A DNA stretch of 64,000 bases from Roseomonas aeriglobus (GTDB lineage Bacteria > Pseudomonadota > Alphaproteobacteria > Sphingomonadales > Sphingomonadaceae): contig JAFHKN010000002.1 of NCBI GenBank assembly GCA_016937575.1, positions 3,283,001 through 3,347,000 on the forward strand, in the 5' to 3' direction. The position numbers and the translations under genes are program-made. How positions within the stretch are numbered: position 1 is the stretch's first letter; every line of letters starts with the position of its first letter. The notes under the pieces were generated by a model. The model was given only the letters and a program-made list of their open reading frames with translations. It made no database searches and was not told where the DNA came from. Positions 26,131 to 35,255 of the stretch are shown here, piece by piece.

Positions 26131-27714
26131 ATGGATGAAGTCTCCGGAGTTGCACTCCCCGTAGTCGATCTCTCAGATTTCTGGGACGAGGACGCCGAAG
26201 GTGTGCTCCTTGGTGGCGTCGATTCCGTCGTAGTGTATATCCCGCTACCCAGCATCGGCTATTCGAACTCGCACATCGACATCTGCGAGGACTTGATCGA
26301 AGCGTCGTGGACGGCGGAGCAGCTGGCCACGGCAGCAGAGGCCGTGGATGTCGAGCATGACTATCCGCCTGGCACGCACAAGGTTCGGCTGAAGCTGACG
26401 TTCCGCCGACCTAGCCTCGATTTCCTCCCGAGGTTGCTCGAATGCGCGGTTCTCTTTCGTGATCTCGACGAGAGTGATCCGGAGCAAGAAGCTCATTTTC
26501 GCCGCACGCGGGACGCGGTTGTGGGCTATCAGGATCAGCTGGAGGAGCTGGCTCCATTGGCCCCTGACATAGTTGACTGGTATTACGCCAATCTGGTGGG
26601 CGGCGCATATGCCCAGATGCGCTACGACGCGCCCGACTATTACAAAGACGAGATCACCAGATTTCCGGAGCGCAGGACCGGGTTCTACAAAAGCGGGTTC
26701 AGCCACATGCTCGGGCGGTCGTGCTACGCGTCGCCGGACAGCTGGCTTGTCCCATCCGGTGTTCCACTCGATCGCTTTTTCGCGGCAACCGGGCAGAAAT
26801 ACGAGCCCGAGACATTTCTAAGCGGAGAAGTGCTGCTGGTCGCGGGAAATTCCTATGTGGTTGCAGACGGTCTCGTCGCGTATTTTCCGATGAACCAGTA
26901 TTTCAAGTCGAGAGTCTGTGCGAGTCTCGTCCGCGAGAAGGAAGAGGACCCTTACGACACGGAGACCTATGATCCCGACAACTTCGACTGGACGGATGCA
27001 TCATTCACTCACTCACCGTATCTGGAGCATCTCTGGCGCCGGGTTCACGATCAGCACGGGCATCGGCCCGGTGCGAGGGCGGGCATTCTGATCGACTCCT
27101 CGGGAACGCTCGTCACCGTATTCGACGGATTGTTCACCCACGTCCTCTACGACACAAAGACGCTGAATATAGTTGCGCTCAAGGAGCTGCACGAGGAGGT
27201 TGGGAAGATCGCTGGTCAATTGTCCAGCGCGATCGGACTGCCGGGAACCTCGCGGCTGTATTGGCAGGAACTCACCGATGAGAGTTTCGAGCAGCTGTGC
27301 TACGATGTGATCTATGCTCATCCGCGCTTCGACAGCGACACGATTCGCAAACTTGGCAAGTCGCGGTCGCGCGATGGCGGACGGGACATAGAAGCATTCG
27401 ACCTGCCCGTGCGGTCTGCCGACCGACCGCGGAAATGGATTTTCCAGTGCAAGCTCGTAACGGACGGCTCATCGCTGACCGGACGAAAGCTGGTGGATGT
27501 CGGGGACATGCTGGAGCACTATTCTGCCGAAGGGTTCAGCGTGATGACGTCCGCACTCATCGACGCCACACTCTACGACAAGCTTGATGCGGTGTGCGGA
27601 AAGCGCGGAGTCGAGCAGCTTCACTTTTCAGCGATGGAGCTGGAGCGTGCCGTTTCCCGGAGCACGGCGATACGGGACCGTTATTTTCCTTCGGATCGTC
27701 GTTCCGCCTCCTAG
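26131..27714 (+). CDS. Mrr-like restriction endonuclease with an unrecognised N-terminal domain
   Basis: A 527-aa protein. The C-terminal 150 residues are a PD-(D/E)xK nuclease of the Mrr type: TDESFEQLCYDVIYAHP, then SRDGGRDIEAF (metal-binding D) and KWIFQCKL (Q-x-K). About 350 N-terminal residues match nothing I know; they are acidic and tyrosine-rich (YYANLVGGAYAQMRYDAPDYY in outline) and should be the sensor or targeting part. It is divergent from traG and convergent with the defence operon, so it has its own promoter. Likely function is cleavage of modified or foreign DNA. Confidence 0.75.
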   Translation: MDEVSGVALPVVDLSDFWDEDAEGVLLGGVDSVVVYIPLPSIGYSNSHIDICEDLIEASWTAEQLATAAEAVDVEHDYPPGTHKVRLKLTFRRPSLDFLPRLLECAVLFRDLDESDPEQEAHFRRTRDAVVGYQDQLEELAPLAPDIVDWYYANLVGGAYAQMRYDAPDYYKDEITRFPERRTGFYKSGFSHMLGRSCYASPDSWLVPSGVPLDRFFAATGQKYEPETFLSGEVLLVAGNSYVVADGLVAYFPMNQYFKSRVCASLVREKEEDPYDTETYDPDNFDWTDASFTHSPYLEHLWRRVHDQHGHRPGARAGILIDSSGTLVTVFDGLFTHVLYDTKTLNIVALKELHEEVGKIAGQLSSAIGLPGTSRLYWQELTDESFEQLCYDVIYAHPRFDSDTIRKLGKSRSRDGGRDIEAFDLPVRSADRPRKWIFQCKLVTDGSSLTGRKLVDVGDMLEHYSAEGFSVMTSALIDATLYDKLDAVCGKRGVEQLHFSAMELERAVSRSTAIRDRYFPSDRRSAS

Positions 27715-27816
27715 ACTTCCTTTGGGCGACGGCAAGGAGGCATGCGGCCCCAATGGCCATCAGTGGCGTCGGATCACCTCCGTGGGAAGGGCGAAGCCTT
27801 GTTTCCCGGTGCCGAA

Positions 27817-28716
27817 TCAGGCGTCGGCCACATCTCCAGTCTCGGTCGTCGTCGTAACTTCCAGATCCTCTTCCGCCGGTCTCTCGAAGGCACTCGGGTC
27901 AATGAATGAAGCGTGTTCCTTTTCGAGGAGTCGGATCCTTGGAAGGTTGTCGAGCAGCGAGAATTCCTCGACGAGCTCGCGGAATTTCTCTCCCTGCGGT
28001 GTCAAGCAGTTGTAGAACAGCAGCAGCAACTCCTGGTCGGACAGCTGCGCGCGGATCAGTCTCAGATAACGGGCGCTACCGACACCGCTCTCCTTTACGA
28101 AGCGGATGACGTTGTAGAGATAGCGGAAGTAGTGGCCTAACTCGAGCTGGTGATCGCGCCAGAAGTCGTTGTATGCAGCGACAACCTTTGTCCGGTCCGC
28201 GTCACCTCCCGCCCCCGCCCTCGGCGGCTTTTCCTGCTTTTCGCGGTAGAGCTTGGTGAGGCGCGTGTAGAATACCCGGAAGCAGTCCCGCCCGGTCGTG
28301 ACCATCCCATCCTTGGACTGCAGATCGATCGAGCTGACGATGGTGTTGTGCAGCGTGAGCATCTGGAAAAAAGTGGCCTCGAAGTTCTGTCGTTCAATGG
28401 CCTTGTTCTGAAACTCGAGTGCGTCTGCCGACCGTGCAAACTCCTCTCGCGATTCCCGGAGCTCGGTATGCTGGAGAATGATCGTGATCAGCAGCCCCAT
28501 GAAAGTGAGGAACGTCAGCAACGGATTGAGGACTCCGCCGAAGAAGTCTCCGAACTCCCCTGGCGTCATCCTCATAATCATGACGAAATCGGCGACCAGA
28601 ACGATCGCCGTCAGGCCAGCGGCGACACGGAACAGCACGTAGAGCGCTTCGCGCGGCTCCTCCCCGTCGATCAGCTTCAGGAACTGTCGATGCAGCGGGC
28701 CCTTCGGTTCGTTCAT
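27817..28716 (-). CDS. Putative phage abortive-infection protein (AbiC-like), membrane anchored
   Basis: A 299-aa protein with two N-terminal membrane helices (VLFRVAAGLTAIVLVADFVMIM; LLTFLTFMGLLITIIL) and a helical cytoplasmic domain (ATFFQMLTLHNTIVSSI, HYFRYLYNVIRFV, LLLLFYNCLTPQGEKFRELVEEFSLL). This matches the putative phage abortive infection (putAbi/AbiC) family, usually seen as the killing or arrest arm of defence loci. It is the last gene of the eight-gene operon; the ATG at 28716 overlaps the HNH stop by 4 bases. Confidence 0.78.
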   Translation of the reverse strand: MNEPKGPLHRQFLKLIDGEEPREALYVLFRVAAGLTAIVLVADFVMIMRMTPGEFGDFFGGVLNPLLTFLTFMGLLITIILQHTELRESREEFARSADALEFQNKAIERQNFEATFFQMLTLHNTIVSSIDLQSKDGMVTTGRDCFRVFYTRLTKLYREKQEKPPRAGAGGDADRTKVVAAYNDFWRDHQLELGHYFRYLYNVIRFVKESGVGSARYLRLIRAQLSDQELLLLFYNCLTPQGEKFRELVEEFSLLDNLPRIRLLEKEHASFIDPSAFERPAEEDLEVTTTTETGDVADA

Positions 28717-29582
28717 TCCGCTTCTCCGGCTGCAGGCAGGCGGGCCGCCAGCATCGCCGCGATCTCCTCCACCGAAAATGGTGGCTTCCGACGGTGGGCG
28801 ACCGAGTGGCAGTTGGGACAGAGAGGCACCAGATCGGTCGCGGGATCGATGATGTAGTCGGGACCCAGCTCGGACACCGGAGTGACGTGATGCACCTCGA
28901 TCAGGCCTGCTGCGTCGAACCCGTAGACCAGTTCCATGTCCAGTCTGCACGCTTTGCAGCAGTATCCGTGGATGGCCAAGGCCGCAGCTCGGTTGCGACG
29001 GTCCCGCTCGTAGCGGTTGACCTCGATCCGGATGCGGGCGCCTTCCGGCAGCCCTTCGACATCGGGGAGCGGCGCATCCTCGATCTGTTCCTCGAGTGGC
29101 AGCAGTGCCGTTACCGCGGCGGCAACCCGGCCCGTCCAGCCTTGGACGAGGCGCATATCGCCGGCGTCGTCGCCCGCATTGATGGGCAGCATGCCGCGAC
29201 GCACTGCCAGCTTCACGCTGGTCCACTCGGTCGACCATATGGCATCGTCGGCCGGATCGGCGGGAGCACCGTTGATCTCGAGTTCGACGGCGGCGCCGTC
29301 ATCGCGGCAGTCGGTCAGCACGGCGCCGAGCAGGGCCCGGCCGATGGTGTCGGCACGGCCCATTTCGGCGATCAGCTCCTGTGCAAAGGCACCGGGGTCG
29401 AAGGTGATGTCGAGCCTGCGCCATCCGATCGCCGTGCGGATGATGAATGTCTCCGCGGCAAGATGGCCGGCCGGATGAAGCTCGATCCACGTGCCGCCGT
29501 CGTCACGGCCGGCACGGCCCTCGAACGTCAGTCCTGTTTCCCTCGAGACCGCACGGGCGACCGCTTCGGCGTCAGGCGGCAT
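28713..29582 (-). CDS. HNH endonuclease
   Basis: A 289-aa protein. The C-terminal part is an HNH nuclease with zinc ligands (GYCCKACRLDM and PLCPNCHSVAHR) and a catalytic core EVHHVTPVSELG followed by DLVPLCPNC. The N-terminal 190 residues are unrecognised and may bind DNA or contact partners. The gene overlaps the MORC ATPase gene upstream by 11 bases and the Abi-like gene downstream by 4, so it belongs to the same translational unit and would be an alternative or additional nuclease of the system. Confidence 0.82.
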   Translation of the reverse strand: MPPDAEAVARAVSRETGLTFEGRAGRDDGGTWIELHPAGHLAAETFIIRTAIGWRRLDITFDPGAFAQELIAEMGRADTIGRALLGAVLTDCRDDGAAVELEINGAPADPADDAIWSTEWTSVKLAVRRGMLPINAGDDAGDMRLVQGWTGRVAAAVTALLPLEEQIEDAPLPDVEGLPEGARIRIEVNRYERDRRNRAAALAIHGYCCKACRLDMELVYGFDAAGLIEVHHVTPVSELGPDYIIDPATDLVPLCPNCHSVAHRRKPPFSVEEIAAMLAARLPAAGEAE

Positions 29583-31185
29583 CCTGCTCGAGCTCCGGCT
29601 CCGGCAGGCCCTCGACCAGCTTCTCGAGGATGCGCGAAACCTCGTAGCGGAGGTCCTTGAACAGGTCCTGCGTCTTGTCGCCGCGCATGGTCGAGAGCTC
29701 GCCGACCGACAGCGCCCAGAGCAGCGAATCCATGCCCTGCATGGTCACGCTGCGGTTGAAGTTTGGGACGTAGACCTTGCGGTAGTAGGGGTGCGACGTG
29801 TTCACCAGCACGGCGCGCTTCCGCTCGATGATGGCGGGCTCGTAGAGCAGGCCGTTCGGAATGCTGTCGACCGGCTTGACGAAGACCTCGCCGGGCTTGT
29901 CGGCCGAGCGTACCGGAATCTTGAGCTTGAACCGGCCGTGCGCGTTCTCGACCTCCGCCTCGTCGGCGGCCGGATTGGTCACGCTGACCTTGGCGCCGCC
30001 GGCGTCGGCCTCATGGTCCTTGATGTTAGCGTTCGACGTGTCGTGCGCGCCCTGTGCTTTCTTCTGGGTTTCGCGGCGCTGGCCTTCGCGATAGCGGCGG
30101 TCGGCCTCGCGGCGCGGTGCCGGCAGGAACTGGTCCTGCAGATAGGTGGCGAGCGCCTCGTCGAGTATGATCTGCGACTTCTTGATGTCCAGCTGGAACG
30201 CATCGTCCAGGCGGTGGTCGAACGAGAATTCCACGCGCAGAAGCGTGTAGTGGGGTTCCTTCTGGTAGAGGCCCAGCCAGTCCGATTCGTGGATCAGCCG
30301 GTTCTCGCGGTAGACGTAGATTCCCTGCCGATCGGAGGACAGTGCCGCTTCTTTCGCCTGCTCGGGAGTCGGAAACTCCTCACGGCGCGGAAGCGTGTAG
30401 GCGCGGAGACTGAACGTCGCCTCCTCGCCTTTTTCGTTTTCGGTCGGCACGTCCTCGGTGCCGACGAGCTCCGACAGCCCCAGCACGAACGGATCCCAGG
30501 CCCTCAGCACGATGCCGTTGACCGAGATGCCGACGGTCCGCGCCCTCCCGTCCTTGGGATCGAGAAACCGCTGGTACACCATCGACAGATGCTGGCGGAG
30601 GCTGGCAACCTTGCGTTCAAGCGCCTTCTGCGCAGGCTTTCCGGCCTTGTTGGCGAAGTCCGGCAGCAGGCGGTCGACCTTGCCCCAGACCACGACAGTG
30701 CCGGAATGCTCGGGAGCCACCGAGTCCAGATGCTCCTGCGCCTCCTCGTCGACGTCGCTGCTCAGCAGCAGCGCCCAGCTCTGCTGTTTCGCGACATGAT
30801 CGAGATCCCATGTCGCCATCAGCGTCGGCGCATCGCCGGAGGGACGCGACACGAGCGTGAGCGCCCGACAGAAAGCTGTCGACGCCGTCTTGAGGCCGAG
30901 ACCGTATTTGCCGAGGCTCGCCGGGTTGGGGCGCTTCCTTGCGCCATAGCGCATGGCGTTCTTCAGCCCCTCGAGATCCATCCCGTCGCCATCGTCGGCG
31001 ATCGACAGGCGGATGTTGCCCCGCCAGTCTAGGGCGAGCGTCAGATCGACCTTCGTGGCGTTCGCCGCGATCGAGTTGTCGACGATGTCCGCTATCGCCG
31101 TGTCGAATTCGTACCCAGTGTCGCGCAGGCCCTCGATCATCCGTTCCGGATCGGGCGGGCAGTCAAACTGTTCTTCGAGATCCAT
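29572..31185 (-). CDS. GHKL ATPase of the prokaryotic MORC type
   Basis: A 537-aa ATPase. The Bergerat fold motifs are clear: N box ADIVDNSIAANA (32-43), G1 DDGDGMD (64-70) and G2 SLGKYGLGLK (90-99). The following S5-like domain and a charged linker near 370-410 resemble MORC/MutL-like ATPases found in restriction-modification gene neighbourhoods with Vsr, Dcm and helicases. Such proteins are expected to clamp DNA in an ATP-dependent way and couple recognition to a nuclease. Start codon lies 23 bases after the EcoRII-N gene. Confidence 0.85.
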   Translation of the reverse strand: MDLEEQFDCPPDPERMIEGLRDTGYEFDTAIADIVDNSIAANATKVDLTLALDWRGNIRLSIADDGDGMDLEGLKNAMRYGARKRPNPASLGKYGLGLKTASTAFCRALTLVSRPSGDAPTLMATWDLDHVAKQQSWALLLSSDVDEEAQEHLDSVAPEHSGTVVVWGKVDRLLPDFANKAGKPAQKALERKVASLRQHLSMVYQRFLDPKDGRARTVGISVNGIVLRAWDPFVLGLSELVGTEDVPTENEKGEEATFSLRAYTLPRREEFPTPEQAKEAALSSDRQGIYVYRENRLIHESDWLGLYQKEPHYTLLRVEFSFDHRLDDAFQLDIKKSQIILDEALATYLQDQFLPAPRREADRRYREGQRRETQKKAQGAHDTSNANIKDHEADAGGAKVSVTNPAADEAEVENAHGRFKLKIPVRSADKPGEVFVKPVDSIPNGLLYEPAIIERKRAVLVNTSHPYYRKVYVPNFNRSVTMQGMDSLLWALSVGELSTMRGDKTQDLFKDLRYEVSRILEKLVEGLPEPELEQDAA

Positions 31186-31208
31186 TCGTCCCCCCAGAGG
31201 CAGTGTGG

Positions 31209-31628
31209 TCAGAGCGGCACGACGCGCCAGCCCGAACCGAGTTTCAGCGCGCCCGTCGCCGAACGCTGCGGCTGGTGCCGGCGCTGGTACGCGACGCTGT
31301 AGCGGCCATCCGCGCTGCGGCTGAGCCGGACGTCATCGCCCGGGACCAGTCCCGCCTCCCGGATGTACTTGGTCATCCGCGTGAGTCTGTATTCGTTCCG
31401 CGTTCCGCCGAACAGCCTGTTGTTGTAGTAAATGAACGCGAATTCCCAGAAGTGACCGCTCTCGTCGACGAAGTTGAGCAGACAGCGTGGATTCTGTTCG
31501 TCCGGGTCGAGGGACGGAAAAAAGGACAGGATTTCGCGGTCCTTCGGCACGAGAATGCCGGCCTGGTGGCCGCCGGTGTCGCCCGTGTCGTTCGCGCTCA
31601 GCGTCTTCGAAATGGTGCGTGCGGTCAC
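31209..31628 (-). CDS. Stand-alone EcoRII N-terminal (effector-binding) domain protein
   Basis: A 139-aa protein that contains only the N-terminal DNA-binding domain of EcoRII-type endonucleases: SKTLSANDTGDTGGHQAGI, then NPRCLLNFVDESGHFWEF and RNEYRLTRM. In EcoRII this B3-like domain binds the second copy of the recognition sequence and relieves autoinhibition; here it has no nuclease domain. I chose a GTG start at 31628, one base after the SNF2 stop. It probably recognises CCWGG-like sites for the helicase/ATPase part of the system. Confidence 0.8.
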   Translation of the reverse strand: MTARTISKTLSANDTGDTGGHQAGILVPKDREILSFFPSLDPDEQNPRCLLNFVDESGHFWEFAFIYYNNRLFGGTRNEYRLTRMTKYIREAGLVPGDDVRLSRSADGRYSVAYQRRHQPQRSATGALKLGSGWRVVPL

Positions 31629-31629
31629 G

Positions 31630-33513
31630 TCAGATCTCCAGTCTTGCGATGGGCGACCGGTCAAGCGCCGCCACGACATCGGCATAGTCTTCCTCGGCGC
31701 CTTCGACGCCGACGACGGCGGCCTCCTGCAGGCCGCGCTTGCGGGTTAGGCGTTCGTCGACGACTTCTTCGACGGTGTCGGCGACGAACAGCCGGTGAAC
31801 CGTCACCGGCCGCTCCTGCCCGCGCCGGTACGCGCGCGCCGAGGCCTGGTCCTCGAGCGCCGGATTCCATTCGAGGTTGTAGTGGATGACATGATTGGCG
31901 GCAGTGATGTTGAGGCCGGCGCCGCCCGCACGCGGGTTGAGGATGAGCACCGCCGCGCCTTCGATTTCGCTGAACCGGTCGAGCAGCGGCTGGCGCTCAG
32001 GGATAGGCAGCCTGCCGTCGATCGCGCCGGTGAACGCGCCATGCCGCCGGCGCACATGGTTCTGGATGATGTCGGACATGCGATTGTAGGAGGTGAAGAT
32101 GATCGCCTTTTCGCCAAGCGCGAAGATCTCGGCGAGGAGCTCGTCGAGGCGGGCGAACTTCGAGAAGTCCATCGGATCACCGCTGGCGGCACGCTCGAGA
32201 AGCATCGGATGCGCGCAGAACTGCCTCAGCAGGGTCAGCGACACCAACGTCGCCGCCTGCCCATATTCGGCAGCGATGCGCAGGCGGATCGCCTCGTAGG
32301 CGCGCGCCTCGGCCTCGTCGAGCTCGACGACCTGCGGGATGTCGATCCGGTCGGGGAGGTCCTGCGCGACGTCCGCGACCCGGCGGCGCAGCATGACGGG
32401 CGACACGAACGGCTCGAGCGAGGCCGCCCCGTCATGGTCGTCACCGAATTGCCGTTCGAACTCCACGCTCGTCCCGAGATAGCCGGGAATGACGAAGTCC
32501 ATGATCGACCAGAGGTCCATCAGCCGGTTCTCGACGGGCGTGCCGGTGACGGCAATCCCCGAGCGGCGTCGCAGCCGCTTCACCGACCGCGTGCGGATGG
32601 CGTCGGGATTGCGGATGTTCTGCGCCTCGTCGATCACGACCGCCCCCCATTCGATCATCTGCAACAGCGACTGGTCGCGCACGACATTGTCGTAGGAAGT
32701 GACCACGACATCCCATTCGGCGAGATCGGCCGGCCGGCCGGTCCGTCGCGGCCCATGATGTTTGAGCACGCGCACCGCGGGCGCGAATTTCCGGAATTCG
32801 CGACACCAGTTCTCGAGCAGCGAGCCCGGCGCGACGACAAGCACCTGGCCCAGCGGCTCCGGGCCGGGGTCACTGACTACACTGATGACCTGCAGCGTCT
32901 TGCCGAGCCCCATCTCGTCGGCAAGGAAGCCGCCGATACGTTCGCCAAGGAGAAACCCCAGCCAGCGCCATCCATCGGCTTGGTAGGGATAAAGCACCGC
33001 GTTGACGCCGCCGGGCGCGCCTCCACGCAAGCCGGCGAGCAGCAGCGGCGGGATGGCGACGCCCGACGTCCGATCCTCGACCGCTCCGTCCCCCGCGGCC
33101 GCTTTCTTGAGGTCGAGCAGTTGGCGCGCCGAGTGCAGTGGTCCGATCGAGGTTCCGGCCGCGGAAGCGGCGACCTCGGCCCGCGATACGGGTTCGAGCG
33201 GATACCAGACACCATCGATCACGCAGTGGCCGTGGTCGAGGTCGGCGGGCTCGAGGTCGAAGCTCCGGCCGCGGACTTCACCCACGATTCGGGTGGCAGG
33301 CGCGCCGTCGACGAGATCGAGGACCAGTCGGACCACGATCGGATAGCGCGACGCCTTTAACGGCGTGGCGTCTCCGGTCATTCCCGGTTCGACATCCGGC
33401 CAGACCGGACGGCGCTCGACCAGCGAGCCGTAGGCGGAATCCGGATCGGGAATCTCGTCGATCGTGCCGTCGCCGAGGCCGAGCGTGCGGCCGGACAGGA
33501 TCCACCGTCTCAT
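31630..33513 (-). CDS. SNF2-family DEAD-like helicase/translocase
   Basis: A 627-aa SF2 protein. Motif I is LADEMGLGKT near 198-206, motif II DEAQ near 290, motif III TGTPVENRL, and C-terminal motifs are ILNPRAGGAGLNI and QASARAYRRGQ. The N-terminal 170 residues are specific to this protein. SNF2 enzymes translocate on double-stranded DNA without strand separation. The ATG overlaps the stop of the EcoRII gene by 4 bases, which ties it to the restriction module. Confidence 0.92.
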   Translation of the reverse strand: MRRWILSGRTLGLGDGTIDEIPDPDSAYGSLVERRPVWPDVEPGMTGDATPLKASRYPIVVRLVLDLVDGAPATRIVGEVRGRSFDLEPADLDHGHCVIDGVWYPLEPVSRAEVAASAAGTSIGPLHSARQLLDLKKAAAGDGAVEDRTSGVAIPPLLLAGLRGGAPGGVNAVLYPYQADGWRWLGFLLGERIGGFLADEMGLGKTLQVISVVSDPGPEPLGQVLVVAPGSLLENWCREFRKFAPAVRVLKHHGPRRTGRPADLAEWDVVVTSYDNVVRDQSLLQMIEWGAVVIDEAQNIRNPDAIRTRSVKRLRRRSGIAVTGTPVENRLMDLWSIMDFVIPGYLGTSVEFERQFGDDHDGAASLEPFVSPVMLRRRVADVAQDLPDRIDIPQVVELDEAEARAYEAIRLRIAAEYGQAATLVSLTLLRQFCAHPMLLERAASGDPMDFSKFARLDELLAEIFALGEKAIIFTSYNRMSDIIQNHVRRRHGAFTGAIDGRLPIPERQPLLDRFSEIEGAAVLILNPRAGGAGLNITAANHVIHYNLEWNPALEDQASARAYRRGQERPVTVHRLFVADTVEEVVDERLTRKRGLQEAAVVGVEGAEEDYADVVAALDRSPIARLEI

Positions 33514-34804
33514 GCACGCAGCTCCGGAGACAGCAGCCGCACCTCCGCCAGAAACGCCTCCAGGGTCAGCAGGCTCGATCGTACCGGCTTCGGAAAGCGC
33601 TGGTGAAGCGCCTGTGGGACGACAAGGACAATGCCAGCGCCGGTGATCTCGCGGAAATCCGATTCCGACACGCCTTCCTGCAGGGTTAGGATGTGCTTCA
33701 CCGGAATGCGGTCGGCCTCGCGCAGCACTTGGCCCCAGCGCTCCTTGAGCGTCGTCTTGGCGGCGAGCATCCTTAGCCGTTCGGCGGGAAAGGCGGGATC
33801 GCGGTAGGCCGCCTGCGACGGGAACAGGAAATCGGGGCGCAGGCGCCGGTCGGTGGGCTGATCATGGTTGAAGTCTCGGCCCCCACGAACGCCTCTTCCA
33901 GCAGAATCGCGCGGACGTGCAACTCGAGCGACCGGCCGGCGCGCTTTTTGCGCCGCTGGAGGATGGTCTTCGACCGGTCGAGGAAGTCGTCGAGCGAAGT
34001 GAACGGGCCGCTGATCATGGGCAGCTCGAGTTCTCGCTCGACCGAGCGGAAGATCTCGAACTCGCATTTCCGCCGCCGCAGGAGCCGCTCGTCGGCGGGT
34101 TGATCCTGCAGCGCGCGCAGGTCGACCGCGCGCTGCACGATCTCGTCTGGCGTAGGGAACCGGCGCAGCCATGCTTCCGGAATCTGCTCTCGGGTCATGC
34201 TGCAGCTCGTGAGGAAGCGGCCGGGGGACGCGCCTCCATCGGAGACCGACCCCGGATGCCAGAGCACGCCGCGCCCGGGCTCGACTGGACCGACGATGTC
34301 CTCGATGATCTCTTCCTGCCCCGGACCTTCTGTGACCCATACGTGAAGTGCGCGAGCATCGTCGCCTGTGCCGGCGCCCACAAAGACGAACACGGCGAGC
34401 GCGCCGGTGCTGTCGGGGTCGATCAGGGCGGACCGGACACCACCCCATCGCGTGATGCGTGCCTCGTTCCGGGTGGGCCGCGCGGGATCGTCGATGGCGC
34501 GGGAGTTGTGACCGACATGGCCCGGCACACGGAGGCCGGTCCGCTTGTTGTTGTACCACACGACGCGCACCGTCCTGCAGTCGGGGTGTGAATCCACGCA
34601 CGCCTCGATGAACGCCTCGGGGTTCGGGTCGGTCACGCCCGCAAGCGACGGCAGCACCCGGAACAGGAAGTCCTTCGGAATATAGGGGCCATACTGTTTG
34701 CCCTTCGTGGCCCGCGTGTCGTTGGCGGCGAGCCGCTTCACGTACCAGACATTGTCCGGCAACGCCTGTTCCCCCACCCAGTCCGGCAGATCAGTGACCG
34801 GCAT
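33510..34804 (-). pseudogene. EcoRII-type restriction endonuclease, interrupted by a frameshift
   Basis: Joined across one frame change, the sequence encodes about 431 residues, near the 404 of EcoRII. The first part (to about 33885) has the EcoRII-N domain VKRLAANDTRATKGKQYGPYIP. The second part, in another frame, has the catalytic domain GRDFNHDQPTDRRLRPDF, then AYRDPAFPAERL and AAKTTLKERWGQ with the lysines and tyrosine expected of EcoRII-C. Frames meet at a run of five C (33880-33884, five G on the coding strand); six would restore the reading GGRDF. Either the nuclease is inactivated, or this is phase variation or a sequencing error. The start ATG at 34804 overlaps the end of vsr by 14 bases. 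Confidence 0.85.
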
Positions 34805-35255
34805 CAAGTCCCCCGCGGATATTCCCCTCGCTGGCCGAAGAGCACAGCCAGTTGCCCGCGAGGTCAAGCACTTCCTCGGCGGGTCTGCGATCGCGTCCGC
34901 GAAGGCTGCACTCCCAGATGGTGAGCGTGCGCCACCCGCTGGCATGCAGCATGGCGAGCACCTCCGCGTCACGCTCTCGGTTCCGGGCGATCTTGGCGGA
35001 CCAGAAGTCGGGGCGTGTCCCCGGAAGCCGGAACAATGGACAGTCATGCCCGTGCCAGAAGCAGCCGTTCACGAACACCGCTGCGCGCCGCGCAGGAAAG
35101 ACTAGATCGGGCTTCCCGGGAAGGGCGGCGTGAAGCCGGTACCGGAATCCGCGGGCGTGGAGGCCGCGCCGTATGACCATCTCGGGCCGGGTGTCCTTTC
35201 CCCGAATGCGCGCCATGTGGACGCTGCGCGCTTCGGGGGTGAGGATGTCAGCCAA
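34791..35255 (-). CDS. vsr: Very short patch repair endonuclease Vsr
   Basis: A 154-aa protein with the family pattern throughout: ADILTPEARSVHMARIRGKD, GFRYRLHAALPGKPDLVF, VFVNGCFWHGHDC and GWRTLTIWEC. Vsr nicks beside T:G mismatches that arise when m5C in CCWGG is deaminated. It starts with TTG at 35255, overlapping the dcm stop by 8 bases; no ATG fits the conserved N-terminus. The pairing with a Dcm-like methylase is standard. Confidence 0.92.
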   Translation of the reverse strand: MADILTPEARSVHMARIRGKDTRPEMVIRRGLHARGFRYRLHAALPGKPDLVFPARRAAVFVNGCFWHGHDCPLFRLPGTRPDFWSAKIARNRERDAEVLAMLHASGWRTLTIWECSLRGRDRRPAEEVLDLAGNWLCSSASEGNIRGGLDAGH

